Position numbers and translations under genes: made by a program. A stretch of 64,000 bases of DNA from Mucilaginibacter pankratovii (GTDB lineage: Bacteria; Bacteroidota; Bacteroidia; Sphingobacteriales; Sphingobacteriaceae): assembly GCF_014773265.1 (NCBI RefSeq), contig NZ_JACWMY010000002.1, positions 248,001-312,000 on the forward strand, read 5' to 3'. Below the pieces are notes generated by a model. It saw only the letters and a program-made list of their open reading frames with translations. It made no database searches and was not told where the DNA came from. Shown piece by piece: positions 41,386-51,925 of this stretch (the stretch's first letter is position 1; the number at the start of each line of letters is the position of its first letter).

Positions 41386-44300
41386 TTACCTTATCAAAGC
41401 TACATAGCCACTTATCGGGGTCGCTTTTTTATCCAGGTTTATAACATAGTAGTAGGTGCCAAAAGGCAAACGTTTACCTTTTATCGTTCCATCCCAGGTA
41501 CCACTGCCGCCTTTTGAACGGTACACTTCCGATCCCCAGCGATTAAATACTTTAACGTAGGCATCGGGGTAATCTGCCAGGTTGCCAATTTCCCATTTAT
41601 CATTAATGCCGTCGCCGTTTGGCGTAAATGTATTGGGTATGATGAGGTGTGTAAGCACCGTAATTTTTACGGTGGCTGTGTTTACGCAACCCGCTGCTGA
41701 TTGCACTGTTAAGGTGTATAAGGTAGTTTTCTCCGGGTTTGCCGTGGGGGTTAATGTTGTGGTATTATCTAACCCTGCCGAAGGGCTCCAAGTTACATTA
41801 GCGATATTACCCGAGGCGTTTGCGCTTAACGTAACGCTGTTACCTTTTTCGATGGTTTTATCGCCGCCGCCGTTAACCACAGGGAGCGGATTAATAACCA
41901 TAGTTATAGTATTATTACTGGGTACAATTGCGGGCACCGCGCATTTTGCATTACTGGTTAACCGGCAGCTTACCACATCATTATTGGCAAGCGTATTGCT
42001 AACAAACGTATTGCTGTTGGTCCCGGTGCTTACTCCGTTTATCAGCCACTGGTAAGCGGGCGCGTTACCACCATTAATTGGTGTAGCCGTAAAAGTGATC
42101 GAAGTACCATAACAAACATTATTGTTTGAAGCCGCGATAGTTACCGATGGGCTAACCGGCAGGTTTACGGTTACGCTAATGTCGCTGCTTGTGGCTGTAG
42201 AGGTTGTAGTGCAGGCAGCGCTGCTGGTTATAATGCATTTAACTACATCGCCATCTATAAATGTATTACTTGCAAAAGTTGAGTTATTAGAGCCCGCGTT
42301 ATTACCATTGAGCAGCCATTGATAAGCCGGCACCGTGCCGCCGTTTATGGCGACAGCCGTAAAGGTAACTGTTTGGCCCGGGCAAATATTATTGGTAGAT
42401 GCCGCGATACTAACCGAAGGCGTTACATATGGATTTATGATCATGGTAACCGTGTTGCTGCTTACTGCAGCCGGGGTGGCACATAGCGCGGTGCTTGTCA
42501 TTATACAGGTTACCCTGTCGCCGTTGGCAAAAGTGCTGCTGCTAAAGGTTGCGCTGTTGTTGCCGGCATTTACACCGTTTACCGCCCATTGGTATGCAGG
42601 AATGCTGCCGCCGTTTACAGGCGTCGCGGTAAAAGTAATGTTAGTACCCGTGCAAACATCATTTTGTGAAGCCACAATGCTCACAGATGCCGACAGTACC
42701 GGATTTACAACCATGGTAAGCGTGTTACTGGGTACAACTGCAGGTATCGCGCATTTTGCGTTACTGGTTAACCGGCAGCTTACAACATCATTATTGGCAA
42801 GAGTGCTTCTGCTAAAAACATTGCTGTTTGTACCGGCATTTATGCCATTTACCTGCCATTGGTAAATGGGAGCACTACCACCGTTGACAGGTGTAGCTGT
42901 AAATGTGACCGAAGTGCCCGAACAAATGTTATTACCCGAAGCTGTGATAGATACGGATGGGCTAACCGGGGTGTTTACAATTATGTTAATACTATTGCTT
43001 GTGGCAGTAGGTGTGGTAGGGCAAACAGCATTGCTGGTTATGATACAACTTACTACATCGCCGTTTACAAAGGTAGTGCCTGCAAAGGTGGCGCTATTGG
43101 TGCCTGCGTTATTGCCATTTACCTTCCATTGATAGGCGGGGGCTGCGCCGCCGTTTACCGGTGTGGCAGTAAATGTAATGATATCGCCGGGGCAAATATT
43201 ATTTGCTGAAGCTGCAATATTAACAGAAGGGGTTACATAAGGCATTACGATCATAACAACTTCGTTGCTACTTGCAGCAGTCGGCGTGGCGCATATGGCA
43301 TTGCTTTGCATCACGCAAACCACCCTGTCGCCGTTGGTAAGTGTGCTGCTGCTAAAAGTTGGACTGTTTGTGCCGCCATTTACACCGTTTACCCGCCACT
43401 GATAAACCGGCGCGGTGCCACCATTGGTTGGTGTTGCCGTGAAGGTGGCATTAACACCAACGCAAACGTTATTTTGTGAAACCGTAATACTGACCGACAC
43501 CGGCAGATTAGTATTAACAACCATGGCTACCGTATTGCTCGTAATGGCATAAACTGTACCACATGCAGATGTTGTAGTTACGGTACAACTTACCTTGTCG
43601 CCATTTGCGAGCGTACTGCTGCTAAAAGTGAGGCTGTTAGCGCCGGCATTTATACCGTTTACCTGCCATTGATAAGCAGGGCTGCTGCCCGCGTTTGTAA
43701 CCGTTGCGGCAAAACTAACAAATGTACCCTCACAAACGTTGTTATCCGAAGCCGCGATATCAATGGTTGGCGGTACAATGCTGGCAACATTCATGGTAAT
43801 ACTATTGCTTGTAACGCCGGCGGGGGCAGCACATGGCGCGCTACTCGTCATTTTACAGCTTACCTTATCGCCGTTGGCAAGCGCGCTGCTGCTAAACGTG
43901 GGGCTATTGGTACCGGCATTTACGCCGTTAACCTGCCATTGGTAAACGGGGGTAGCGCCGCCATTTACCGGTGTGGCTGTAAACGTTACCAGCGTACCGG
44001 GGCAAATATCATTTGCTGAGGCCGCGATACTGACGGAAGGTGTTATCCCGCCCGAGACCGTTACATGCACCGTAGCAAAATCCACGCAGCCATCGGCAGT
44101 GGTAATTTCAACTGTATAATCTGTTGTGGATGCCGGCGAGGCTGTTGGATTGGCTATATTAGGGTTGTTTAGCCCGGCGGCAGGCGTCCATTTATAGCTT
44201 ACGCCACCATAGGCGGTTAGTTGCACGGGCGAAGACGGACAGGTTTCAAAAGAACTGCTCTCTACATTGCTCGATTTAAAATCTGAAAAGAACCCATACC

Positions 44301-45624
44301 GTGTTCCATCGTCAGTTCCGCCGTTTATAAAACCCAGGGAGAAATTCCCGGTAGAATTTGCAAAATTCAATGCATCGCCAACAGAGGCATTGCCGCTGAG
44401 GTCTATCCTCGAAGTAACATACACCCCGCCCGTACCCGGCACAACGGCAAAATCACTGCTTTTCACAAGTGTACTGTTCCCGTTAACCGTAAAACCGTTC
44501 TGATTGCCATTTTTTGTGGTGATCATCACCGCGAACAAGCCTTCGTTGCTTCGTACCACGCTTACCGACCTTGAGCCCGTACAATTTAATTTCGGGATAA
44601 TTGCCGACCCTGCCTCGCAACCATTCCCTGTTAGGTGATAAACATATATTTTTTTGTCGGCCCGAATGTAAACATTGGGGTTGGTCAGATCGAGGATAGC
44701 CGACTGCCCTTTAGCTAACACCGCTACTGGAGATGTATTGCCATCAATATAAACAGATGTATTGTTTTCAACAGCCATCACGTAAATGTTATCAATCGGC
44801 TGCAAAAAACCTTTCGTAACAATATATTCTGTGCCCAATACAGTGGTGGGTACGGTTTGGTCGCCAATAAGGTCGGCGCAGCTGGAGATCTGCACCAGGT
44901 CGTCTTTAATGGTAACCGCAATAGGATTGTCTGATGATATGTACGAACCCTGAAGATGCCCGCTGGCAGCGCTGCTTGATGCCACTGCCGAAAATGTTTG
45001 CCCCCTGTTTAAGGTGATAGTGAACGGGATATTGGCGTTATGGCCAACAATGTTGTTGGTGGGGGTAATGGTAACGTGTGTATTATCCGTAGTTGCCACA
45101 ATATCAAACGCGTTTGTACCCGGGTAACTGGTAGATTCATTATAGGTATACTGCGATGATATAAAGAACTCTTTACCCAATGCATTTTTGCCTTTAAGAG
45201 AAAATATTTCGGGGTTACATTTGCAAAAACCGCTTACTACTTCATAATAAGCCGTAATATCTGCTGTAGATGTTATTAAAAGGCCCTTATCCAACGTGGT
45301 ATTTGCCGGAGTATTTTGCAGCTGATCCACCCAGGTGCTTAAGTCTACACTGATATTTTCGTTGGCACCAACATCCCTTGTAATGGGGGTAAAAGATGGA
45401 TTGGCCGGTATTGAGATAGTTACCGTGGCCGGTGACGCCAGGGTTGTTATGCGCAAGGTAATGGGCAGGTTAAACTGTCTCGAACCTTCCGCATGTACAT
45501 TAGGTGCAACAAACCAGAATTCCTTATCTATTTGTGCCGATGCCAGTTTGGGCAGAAGAAAAATAATGCAGAATAAAAACAGCCGGACAATCTGGAGTAA
45601 AAGGCACGGTTTAGAAGATTCCAT
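41386..45624 (-). CDS. Giant surface protein with eight Ig-like repeats and T9SS type B sorting domain
   Basis: A 1412-aa secreted protein. A signal region (1-30) is followed by an IgGFc-binding-like domain (about 31-450, EFWFVAPNVHAEGSRQFNLP), a PKD-like domain (about 455-525), then eight Ig-like repeats of exactly 90 residues (527-1246; each with a Cys pair and YQW...VNG...G). Another PKD-like domain (1250-1325) and the gliding-motility-associated C-terminal domain follow (FTPNGDGINDKWEI, ending ISGYVALIR). It should be exported by the type IX system and attached to the cell surface, perhaps for adhesion. No cleavage or catalytic motif is seen. Confidence 0.9.
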   Translation of the reverse strand: MESSKPCLLLQIVRLFLFCIIFLLPKLASAQIDKEFWFVAPNVHAEGSRQFNLPITLRITTLASPATVTISIPANPSFTPITRDVGANENISVDLSTWVDQLQNTPANTTLDKGLLITSTADITAYYEVVSGFCKCNPEIFSLKGKNALGKEFFISSQYTYNESTSYPGTNAFDIVATTDNTHVTITPTNNIVGHNANIPFTITLNRGQTFSAVASSSAASGHLQGSYISSDNPIAVTIKDDLVQISSCADLIGDQTVPTTVLGTEYIVTKGFLQPIDNIYVMAVENNTSVYIDGNTSPVAVLAKGQSAILDLTNPNVYIRADKKIYVYHLTGNGCEAGSAIIPKLNCTGSRSVSVVRSNEGLFAVMITTKNGNQNGFTVNGNSTLVKSSDFAVVPGTGGVYVTSRIDLSGNASVGDALNFANSTGNFSLGFINGGTDDGTRYGFFSDFKSSNVESSSFETCPSSPVQLTAYGGVSYKWTPAAGLNNPNIANPTASPASTTDYTVEITTADGCVDFATVHVTVSGGITPSVSIAASANDICPGTLVTFTATPVNGGATPVYQWQVNGVNAGTNSPTFSSSALANGDKVSCKMTSSAPCAAPAGVTSNSITMNVASIVPPTIDIAASDNNVCEGTFVSFAATVTNAGSSPAYQWQVNGINAGANSLTFSSSTLANGDKVSCTVTTTSACGTVYAITSNTVAMVVNTNLPVSVSITVSQNNVCVGVNATFTATPTNGGTAPVYQWRVNGVNGGTNSPTFSSSTLTNGDRVVCVMQSNAICATPTAASSNEVVMIVMPYVTPSVNIAASANNICPGDIITFTATPVNGGAAPAYQWKVNGNNAGTNSATFAGTTFVNGDVVSCIITSNAVCPTTPTATSNSINIIVNTPVSPSVSITASGNNICSGTSVTFTATPVNGGSAPIYQWQVNGINAGTNSNVFSRSTLANNDVVSCRLTSNAKCAIPAVVPSNTLTMVVNPVLSASVSIVASQNDVCTGTNITFTATPVNGGSIPAYQWAVNGVNAGNNSATFSSSTFANGDRVTCIMTSTALCATPAAVSSNTVTMIINPYVTPSVSIAASTNNICPGQTVTFTAVAINGGTVPAYQWLLNGNNAGSNNSTFASNTFIDGDVVKCIITSSAACTTTSTATSSDISVTVNLPVSPSVTIAASNNNVCYGTSITFTATPINGGNAPAYQWLINGVSTGTNSNTFVSNTLANNDVVSCRLTSNAKCAVPAIVPSNNTITMVINPLPVVNGGGDKTIEKGNSVTLSANASGNIANVTWSPSAGLDNTTTLTPTANPEKTTLYTLTVQSAAGCVNTATVKITVLTHLIIPNTFTPNGDGINDKWEIGNLADYPDAYVKVFNRWGSEVYRSKGGSGTWDGTIKGKRLPFGTYYYVINLDKKATPISGYVALIR
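41887..44046 (-). repeat. Eight tandem 270-bp repeats with an 810-bp block duplication
   Basis: The DNA encodes eight Ig-like domains at an exact 90-codon period. Units 3-4-5 (43506-42697) match units 6-7-8 (42696-41887) in order: the same C-terminal details recur (AKCAIPAVVPSN and AKCAVPAIVPSN; VTPSVNIAASANNICPG and VTPSVSIAASTNNICPG). So a three-domain block of 810 bp was duplicated after the single domains had diverged. Confidence 0.8.
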
Positions 45625-45733
45625 CAGGGGCTAACATGATAACAAAGCATTACAATAATAACACTTATTCGATTATAATACCTACATTTCAATAAAAACT
45701 GTTTGCCTTTAACAAATACAAAGACACATCGAT

Positions 45734-46129
45734 ATGGAAATAAAACGCATTGGAACGCAGCCTTCAGGAAAAGGCCCCGCCGAATATTTTACCGGAACGG
45801 TTAGGATAGACCCACTGATCAATCCGCCCGAACCCTCGCGCATAGCTATGGCGCTGGTTACTTTTGAACCGGGTGCCCGCACCGCCTGGCATACCCACCC
45901 TTTTGGGCAAACTCTTATTGTTACCGCAGGCGCGGGATGGGTACAGCAGGAGGGCGAAGCGAGGCAGGACATCCGCCAGGGCGATGTGGTATATTTTACG
46001 CCGGGCGAAAAGCACTGGCACGGCGCTACCGCCACCACCGCCATGAGCCATATAGCGATACAGGAAAAACTAAACGGTTCGCCGGTAGACTGGATGGAAC
46101 AGGTTACCGACGAACAATACAACGGATAA
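45734..46129 (+). CDS. Cupin-domain protein
   Basis: A 131-aa single-domain cupin. Motif 1 is [20 protein letters not shown] (metal His51 and His53, Gln57) and motif 2 is [16 protein letters not shown] (His97). It resembles the small (R)-mandelonitrile lyase-like or carboxymuconolactone-decarboxylase-associated cupins. A metal-bound fold is clear; the reaction is not. It sits between two giant surface-protein genes, and directly upstream of an AraC-like remnant that may once have regulated it. Confidence 0.9.
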   Translation: MEIKRIGTQPSGKGPAEYFTGTVRIDPLINPPEPSRIAMALVTFEPGARTAWHTHPFGQTLIVTAGAGWVQQEGEARQDIRQGDVVYFTPGEKHWHGATATTAMSHIAIQEKLNGSPVDWMEQVTDEQYNG

Positions 46130-46142
46130 GCTATCCCCCGGG

Positions 46143-46259
46143 GAAGCCGATATAACCGGGTTCAACAATAAAACCTATTTCTTCCGGGAGTTTAAAAAGA
46201 TCTACAGCTGCTCGCCAAACGAGTACCGGGCCAAACATCGCTTGCCTGTAGCAAAATAA
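46143..46259 (+). pseudogene. Remnant of an AraC-family regulator
   Basis: In frame with a stop at 46257-46259 the plus strand reads ITGFNNKTYFFREFKKIYS, then CSPNEYRAKHRLPVAK. This is the second helix-turn-helix end of an AraC-type regulator (pattern GFxxxxYFFREFKKxxxxSPxEYR). Only about 38 codons are left and there is no start, so it is a truncated gene just after the cupin gene. Confidence 0.75.
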
Positions 46260-46288
46260 GTAAGCGCGATTGTCCATAGTTAAATCTA

Positions 46289-49200
46289 TTAACGGATAAG
46301 TGCTACCCAGCCGCTTATAACCGGTTGGCCGTCTTTGGGGTTTATGACGTAATAATAGGTACCGCTGGGCAAAAAGGCATCCTTGTATTTGCCATCCCAG
46401 GGTACGGCGTACCCTATGGATGAATAAACTTTATCGCCCCACCTGTTTAATACGCTTACTGTGGCTTTTGGGTATCCCTGCAAAAACGAGAGGTTCCAGG
46501 TATCGTTTACGCCATCGCCATTGGGCGTAAAAGTATTGGGGATAGCTACCAGCGTTATAGCCGGCTTAATAGTTAATACGCCGGGCAGGTAGCTAAGAGT
46601 GTAATTTAAAGCCGCCGCATCGCTGACAATTATGGCGTAATCTCCCGGTTCGGATGTAGTGGTTGCGCTGGTAGACACACTGGGTTGGCGGGTAAGCTTG
46701 GTGGCGTTATCGTTGTTTACAAAACCGCTGTAGCTTACCGTGAGCGCCGGGTTTACCTCGCCAAAGGCTTTGGCTTTATTATCCGCAGTGATCATTAGCG
46801 GGGCGGGCGTTACCGTACTATTGGGTATTACCACCGTTGCAGATGTAGCAGCACTTACGCTCACCAAAATATCGCCCCCGTATGTACCAACGGCTGCTTT
46901 TGATGTCAGCCTGATATATACTGGCTTTGCCGGAATGGTGCCGGTGCCCGCTACGGCAGCCGTGCTGCTAAACGTAAGGTTATCGGTGCTTACTTCAAAC
47001 CCGGCGGGCGCGGCAATTGAAATACCCGAAATAATATTTGTACCAGATACGGTAAAACTCTCTGATGACGACGATGTGCCATATACCGTGGTTAGCGGCA
47101 AAAGCGTACCCGATGCGGATAAGGTGGGTGGTGGGGTGGGATTCACGGTGATGGTAAAACTAACCGGATCGCTGGTGCACGTTTGGTTTTGGGAAATAAT
47201 GGTAATAGTAGCAACAACTGTACCCGTACCTGTATTTTGGGCAGTGAACGCTCCGATATTACCCGTGCCGCTGGCGGCCAGTCCGATAGAGGGGGTGTTG
47301 TTTATCCAGGTAAACGTAGTGCCCGTTCCGGTAAAATTAATTGCAGTGGTTACAGCGCCATTTACCACGCTTTGATTGCCCGGATCATTAACGGTAGGCA
47401 GCGCATTAATAAAAGCAGCAACACGAACAGGAATATTTTCTGCGCCAACTGAACTTAAAATAACATCACCCGAAACAGCACCCGGGATATTAGAAGCTGC
47501 CGACCGTACGTATACGATAATGTCGTTTACCTTTCCGTTGGTATGGGGCATGGTAACAGTTGCTCCATAACCCCCAGTAGCGGTCAGCGATATTTCGAAC
47601 CCAGCCGGCGCGTTGCCAGTGATACCTGCGGATAAATTAATGCCTGATACATTAAACTGCTGGATATTGGTGCCGGCTGATACATTGCCCGTGCAGACAG
47701 ATATTGTACCCGTTGCAGGTGTAGCTGTTATAAGTGGCACGGTTGGATTAACCGTTATGCTAAAATCTACAGGCACACCAGGGCAGCCGGTGCTTTCCTT
47801 AATAAAATTACCTATTGCATATGGGTGATCGCCTACCGGGATGGTAGCTACCACCGTATTGTTAGCCGTATTGATAACAGACATGCTATTATCCAGCGTA
47901 TTGGCCACAAATAACCGTGTACCATCAGAGCTTACCGTTACACCCATCGGGGCATTGCCGGTAGGGATACTGGCTATTACCGAGTTAGTGACGGTACTGA
48001 TAACCGATACCGTATTAGACATTACATTGGTTACATAAACCAGGCTGCCATCAGGTTTAATAGCAATATTTTCGGGCGCGCTGCCAACGGGTATCTCGGC
48101 TATAACCTTGTTGGTTGCTGTATTGATAACCAAAACACTGCCGGAATTTTCGTTAACCACATATACCCTGCTATCATCCGGGCTAATACAAATGCCCTGG
48201 GGCAAGTCTCCTATAGGTATGGTAGCTATTACTGTCTTGCTACCTGTATTGACCACCGAAAGGCTGTTCCCTGAATAATTCACTACATACAACCGCTTTC
48301 CATCGTGGCTGATGGTTATCCCATTGGGGTTTTCGCCAACAACGAAAGTGGCAACCACCTGCTGGGTTAACGTCGCAATAACCGACACAGTTTTCTGCCC
48401 AAAATTAGTAACATATAAACTAAGCCCATCGGGCGACATTACTATCCCTGTTGGCCTGTAGCCAACACCGATAGTGTATGTAACTTTGTTAAGAAATGTA
48501 TTTATCGCTGAAACATTACCGGAGCCGGTATTGGTGACATACATCATACTACCATCGCGGCTTGCGGCAACGCCAACGGGGTTGGTACCCACCGGGATAG
48601 TTTTGATAACCGAATTATTGGCCGTGTTGATCACCGATACATCGTTGCTGTTAAAATTGGTGACATACCCCAGCTGCGCCGACACCGGGGTGACTTTAAT
48701 ATTGGCTTTAACGGCTGTTTTACCGGTGTTTATCGCCATAAAGGATGCAATATCTCCAACGCCATTTGCAGCCAGGCCGATGGATGGATTATCGTTTGTC
48801 CACTCGAAAAAATTACCTGTCCCCTCGAAAACAATTGCGGCTGATACTGCCCCGTTATCAACTGTTTTATCGCCCGGGTTATTAACAAAAGGCAGTTCGT
48901 TTACGTAGCCGGATACGTTTACATTTTGCAAGGGCGCATCACCCGATGTAAGTGATACGTTGCCTTGGATGTAACCAAGGGGAGCAGACGCTGCCGACCG
49001 TACATAAACAATAACATCGGTTACCTTACCACCACTTTGCGGAATACTTACAGCATTGCCATAAGCGCTACCGGCACTAAGCGATAGTTCGAAACCCGCC
49101 GGGGCCGTTGCCGTGATTTGCTCCGTTAGAAAAGTGCCCAAAACCTTAAACTGCTGAATATTAGGGCTAACCGAAGCACTACCTACACACGCAGAAATTT

Positions 49201-51925
49201 TACCCGTTACAGCGGTAGTTGTAATTGCTGTTAAAGTAGGGTTTACGGTTATCTTAAAATCAATTGGCTGGCCGTCGCAACCGGGGTTTTCCTTTATAAA
49301 ATTACCAATAACGAATGGGGACTTGCCAACAGCTATTTTGCTAACGACAGCATTGGTCGTAACATTCACCACCAACAAATTATTTTGATAATCAATGGGT
49401 ACAATTAATAGCTGGCCGTCGGCAGATAAGGCGAGCCCTGACTGCGTTGGGGAAGTGAATGTATTAGTTTTCTTTGTACCTGTAGGTATGTCCAATACCT
49501 GCCCGCTGCCCCCATATAGCGTATTTCCGTCGGGGCTTATACCGATAAACCCAAGCCCCCCGGGCGCTGGTATTTTTGTTTCTAAAGTATTCGTTACGGT
49601 ACTAAATACTAATACATTGTCGAAACTATTGATCGATACATATAACCTGCTGTCATCCGGGCTTATACAAATATCCCTGACCGCTCCGTTTATTCCGGTC
49701 ATAGTTGCCACTATGGTGTTCGAGGCCACATCTACAACAGAAATGGAAAAGCTGCTGTAATTTAAAACATAAAGCCGTGTACCATCATGGCTAACAGCCA
49801 GCCCGTCCGGGTTTTCTCCAACCGTTATAATATCCAGCGTTTGAAAGTTAGAGGTACTGATAACCGCAACCTTGTTGGTGCCGTTATTAGCCACATATAA
49901 CTTGCTCCCGTCTGTAGATACCGCCACCGCCGACGGATTCTTCCCTACCGCGATTGTATTGATAACTTTGTTTGAAAAAGTACTGATCACCGATATGTTA
50001 TCCGAATCATAATTGGCGACAAATACCATGCTCCCGTCCCGGGCAACGGCTATCCCAGTTGGGCTTTTACCCACCGGAATCGTTGTCAATACCCTGCTCC
50101 CGGCAATATCAACCACCGAAACAGTGTTATCATTGTAGTTTGAAATATAGGCCAGCTGCGCCGGCACGGGCGTTACCCTAATGTTGGCCACAACCGGGGT
50201 ACTACCGGTATTGATAGCCGTAAACGATGTAATATCCCCCTCCCCGCTTGCCGCAAGGCCAATGGATGGATTGTCGTTGGTCCATCGGTAAATATTTGCA
50301 GTGCCTGTTAAATTAATAACCGGCAGTGTTTCTCCTTTTGCAACAAATTTGTCGTCCGGGTTATTTACCGCGGGCAATTTATTTACCCAACCGTTCACGC
50401 CCACATATTTTACAGGCGTTCCCGCCGATGCCAAAGCCACCGAACCGGATATATAGCCACTATTTGCCGTGGCGGCAGATCTTACGTAAACCCTCACCTC
50501 GCTTACCTTACCGCCACTCTGCGGAACGCTCACCGAATTTCCATAGCCGCTTGCTGGGGCAAGTGACAGCTCGAAACCCGTTGGGGCGGTGGCGGTAATA
50601 TTATCAGTTAAGCCCGTGCCCGAAACTTTAAATTGCTGTATAAACGGGCTTGCAGAAGCCGCGCCAATACATGCGCTTATGTCGCCACTAACCGGTCCGT
50701 TGGTTATAGTGGTAGTTGATGCCGGGTTAACAGTAATAGTAAATGTTACGGGACTGGCCGTGCAGGGCTGGCTCTTTTTAATGAAATTACCAAATACCAA
50801 ACCAGCACCTACATGTATTTGGCCACCATAGGAAAAATCGGCATTGTAATAGTTGAGGTTGCCGCCTGCAGCATCTGTTATATAAATTGTGCCATCAGGA
50901 GCAATGGCTATAGTTTGCGGGTTAGAGGGCGTAGACCGGGTGGAAACCGTGCCGCTAACAAGATCTATTATAGCCGTTGCACCCGTGGTTAAAGCCACAT
51001 AAGCTTTACTGCCATCGGGAGATATTGCTATCCCCCATGAATTGGAGCCTACTTCTATTTTTTTTATGATGCTATTGGTTATCGCGTTAATTACGGTTAC
51101 CGTTGTCCCTCCCCCGTTAGTTGCATATAAGGTTTTACCATCGGGACTAACGGCAAGGAAGTTGGAGAATTTCTCTATCGGGATGGTGGCTATGACGCTG
51201 TTATCCGAAAGTGCTATAACCGATACCGAACCTCCGTTGGTATTTGCTACGTATAATTTACTGCCATCGGGGCTTATAACCATACCCACCGGCGTTTGCC
51301 CTGTTGGGATAGTGGCTATTACGTAATTATTTGCTGCATCAATTACCGACACGTTATCCGAATTGGAATTTGCTACATAAACGCGGCTCCCATCGGCACC
51401 AACCACTATACCGCGCGGGCCTTCTCCAACAAAAACACCTGCAACTACTTTGTTGGTGGCCGTACTGATAACCGAAACAGTGTTTCCGATAGCATTAGCG
51501 TCGGCATTAGTGACATAAACCAAAGTACCCTGAGGGTTTACCGCTACGCCGGAAGGCGCGTTTCCCACAGGGATGTTTGCCACAACGCTGTGGGTTGCAA
51601 TGCTGATAACCGAAACGCTATTGGTGGAACTAACGGGAACGTAGGCAAAATCAGATGCAACAGGCTCTGCCGTAAAAGTGGCTACAACCGGGATTGGCAG
51701 TGTATTGATAGCTTTAAAAGGCGCTATGTTACCGGTTCCGCCCGCGGCACTCAGTCCAACAAAGGGGTTGCTGTTGGTCCACCGGTAAACGCAGTTTCCG
51801 CCCGGGAACTCAACGGGTTTGGTGAAATCGCCGGTAGTTACGGTTTGGCTTTCCTGCGCAATTACACCGCCAGGGATAAGGAATAAGGCTGTTAAAAAAA
51901 ATACGACAAGTAAAAGTTTCCTCAT
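46289..51925 (-). CDS. Giant surface protein with three YVTN beta-propeller modules and T9SS type B sorting domain
   Basis: A 1878-aa secreted protein. After a signal peptide (1-23), three similar modules of about 495 residues follow. Each has a short PKD/Ig-like part, a YVTN-type beta propeller (about 90-378, 588-874, 1083-1374; repeats such as IPVGNAPSGVAVNPQGTLVYV) and a closing GNFIK...C...ITVNP segment. A fourth Ig-like region, an MBG-like domain (about 1707-1790, ITADNKAKAFGEVNPALT) and the T9SS C-terminal domain (FTPNGDGVNDTW, ending ISGWVALIR) complete it. A surface adhesion or scaffold role is likely. It would be exported by the type IX system. Confidence 0.9.
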   Translation of the reverse strand: MRKLLLVVFFLTALFLIPGGVIAQESQTVTTGDFTKPVEFPGGNCVYRWTNSNPFVGLSAAGGTGNIAPFKAINTLPIPVVATFTAEPVASDFAYVPVSSTNSVSVISIATHSVVANIPVGNAPSGVAVNPQGTLVYVTNADANAIGNTVSVISTATNKVVAGVFVGEGPRGIVVGADGSRVYVANSNSDNVSVIDAANNYVIATIPTGQTPVGMVISPDGSKLYVANTNGGSVSVIALSDNSVIATIPIEKFSNFLAVSPDGKTLYATNGGGTTVTVINAITNSIIKKIEVGSNSWGIAISPDGSKAYVALTTGATAIIDLVSGTVSTRSTPSNPQTIAIAPDGTIYITDAAGGNLNYYNADFSYGGQIHVGAGLVFGNFIKKSQPCTASPVTFTITVNPASTTTITNGPVSGDISACIGAASASPFIQQFKVSGTGLTDNITATAPTGFELSLAPASGYGNSVSVPQSGGKVSEVRVYVRSAATANSGYISGSVALASAGTPVKYVGVNGWVNKLPAVNNPDDKFVAKGETLPVINLTGTANIYRWTNDNPSIGLAASGEGDITSFTAINTGSTPVVANIRVTPVPAQLAYISNYNDNTVSVVDIAGSRVLTTIPVGKSPTGIAVARDGSMVFVANYDSDNISVISTFSNKVINTIAVGKNPSAVAVSTDGSKLYVANNGTNKVAVISTSNFQTLDIITVGENPDGLAVSHDGTRLYVLNYSSFSISVVDVASNTIVATMTGINGAVRDICISPDDSRLYVSINSFDNVLVFSTVTNTLETKIPAPGGLGFIGISPDGNTLYGGSGQVLDIPTGTKKTNTFTSPTQSGLALSADGQLLIVPIDYQNNLLVVNVTTNAVVSKIAVGKSPFVIGNFIKENPGCDGQPIDFKITVNPTLTAITTTAVTGKISACVGSASVSPNIQQFKVLGTFLTEQITATAPAGFELSLSAGSAYGNAVSIPQSGGKVTDVIVYVRSAASAPLGYIQGNVSLTSGDAPLQNVNVSGYVNELPFVNNPGDKTVDNGAVSAAIVFEGTGNFFEWTNDNPSIGLAANGVGDIASFMAINTGKTAVKANIKVTPVSAQLGYVTNFNSNDVSVINTANNSVIKTIPVGTNPVGVAASRDGSMMYVTNTGSGNVSAINTFLNKVTYTIGVGYRPTGIVMSPDGLSLYVTNFGQKTVSVIATLTQQVVATFVVGENPNGITISHDGKRLYVVNYSGNSLSVVNTGSKTVIATIPIGDLPQGICISPDDSRVYVVNENSGSVLVINTATNKVIAEIPVGSAPENIAIKPDGSLVYVTNVMSNTVSVISTVTNSVIASIPTGNAPMGVTVSSDGTRLFVANTLDNSMSVINTANNTVVATIPVGDHPYAIGNFIKESTGCPGVPVDFSITVNPTVPLITATPATGTISVCTGNVSAGTNIQQFNVSGINLSAGITGNAPAGFEISLTATGGYGATVTMPHTNGKVNDIIVYVRSAASNIPGAVSGDVILSSVGAENIPVRVAAFINALPTVNDPGNQSVVNGAVTTAINFTGTGTTFTWINNTPSIGLAASGTGNIGAFTAQNTGTGTVVATITIISQNQTCTSDPVSFTITVNPTPPPTLSASGTLLPLTTVYGTSSSSESFTVSGTNIISGISIAAPAGFEVSTDNLTFSSTAAVAGTGTIPAKPVYIRLTSKAAVGTYGGDILVSVSAATSATVVIPNSTVTPAPLMITADNKAKAFGEVNPALTVSYSGFVNNDNATKLTRQPSVSTSATTTSEPGDYAIIVSDAAALNYTLSYLPGVLTIKPAITLVAIPNTFTPNGDGVNDTWNLSFLQGYPKATVSVLNRWGDKVYSSIGYAVPWDGKYKDAFLPSGTYYYVINPKDGQPVISGWVALIR

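Noticed and set aside
42122-43209. Long plus-strand open frames opposite the Ig-repeat gene
   Set aside because: They are antisense shadows created by the repetitive codon pattern of the 1412-aa gene.
41887-44046. CRISPR-like periodicity
   Set aside because: The 270-bp period is coding and maps to protein domains; there are no short identical repeats with unique spacers.
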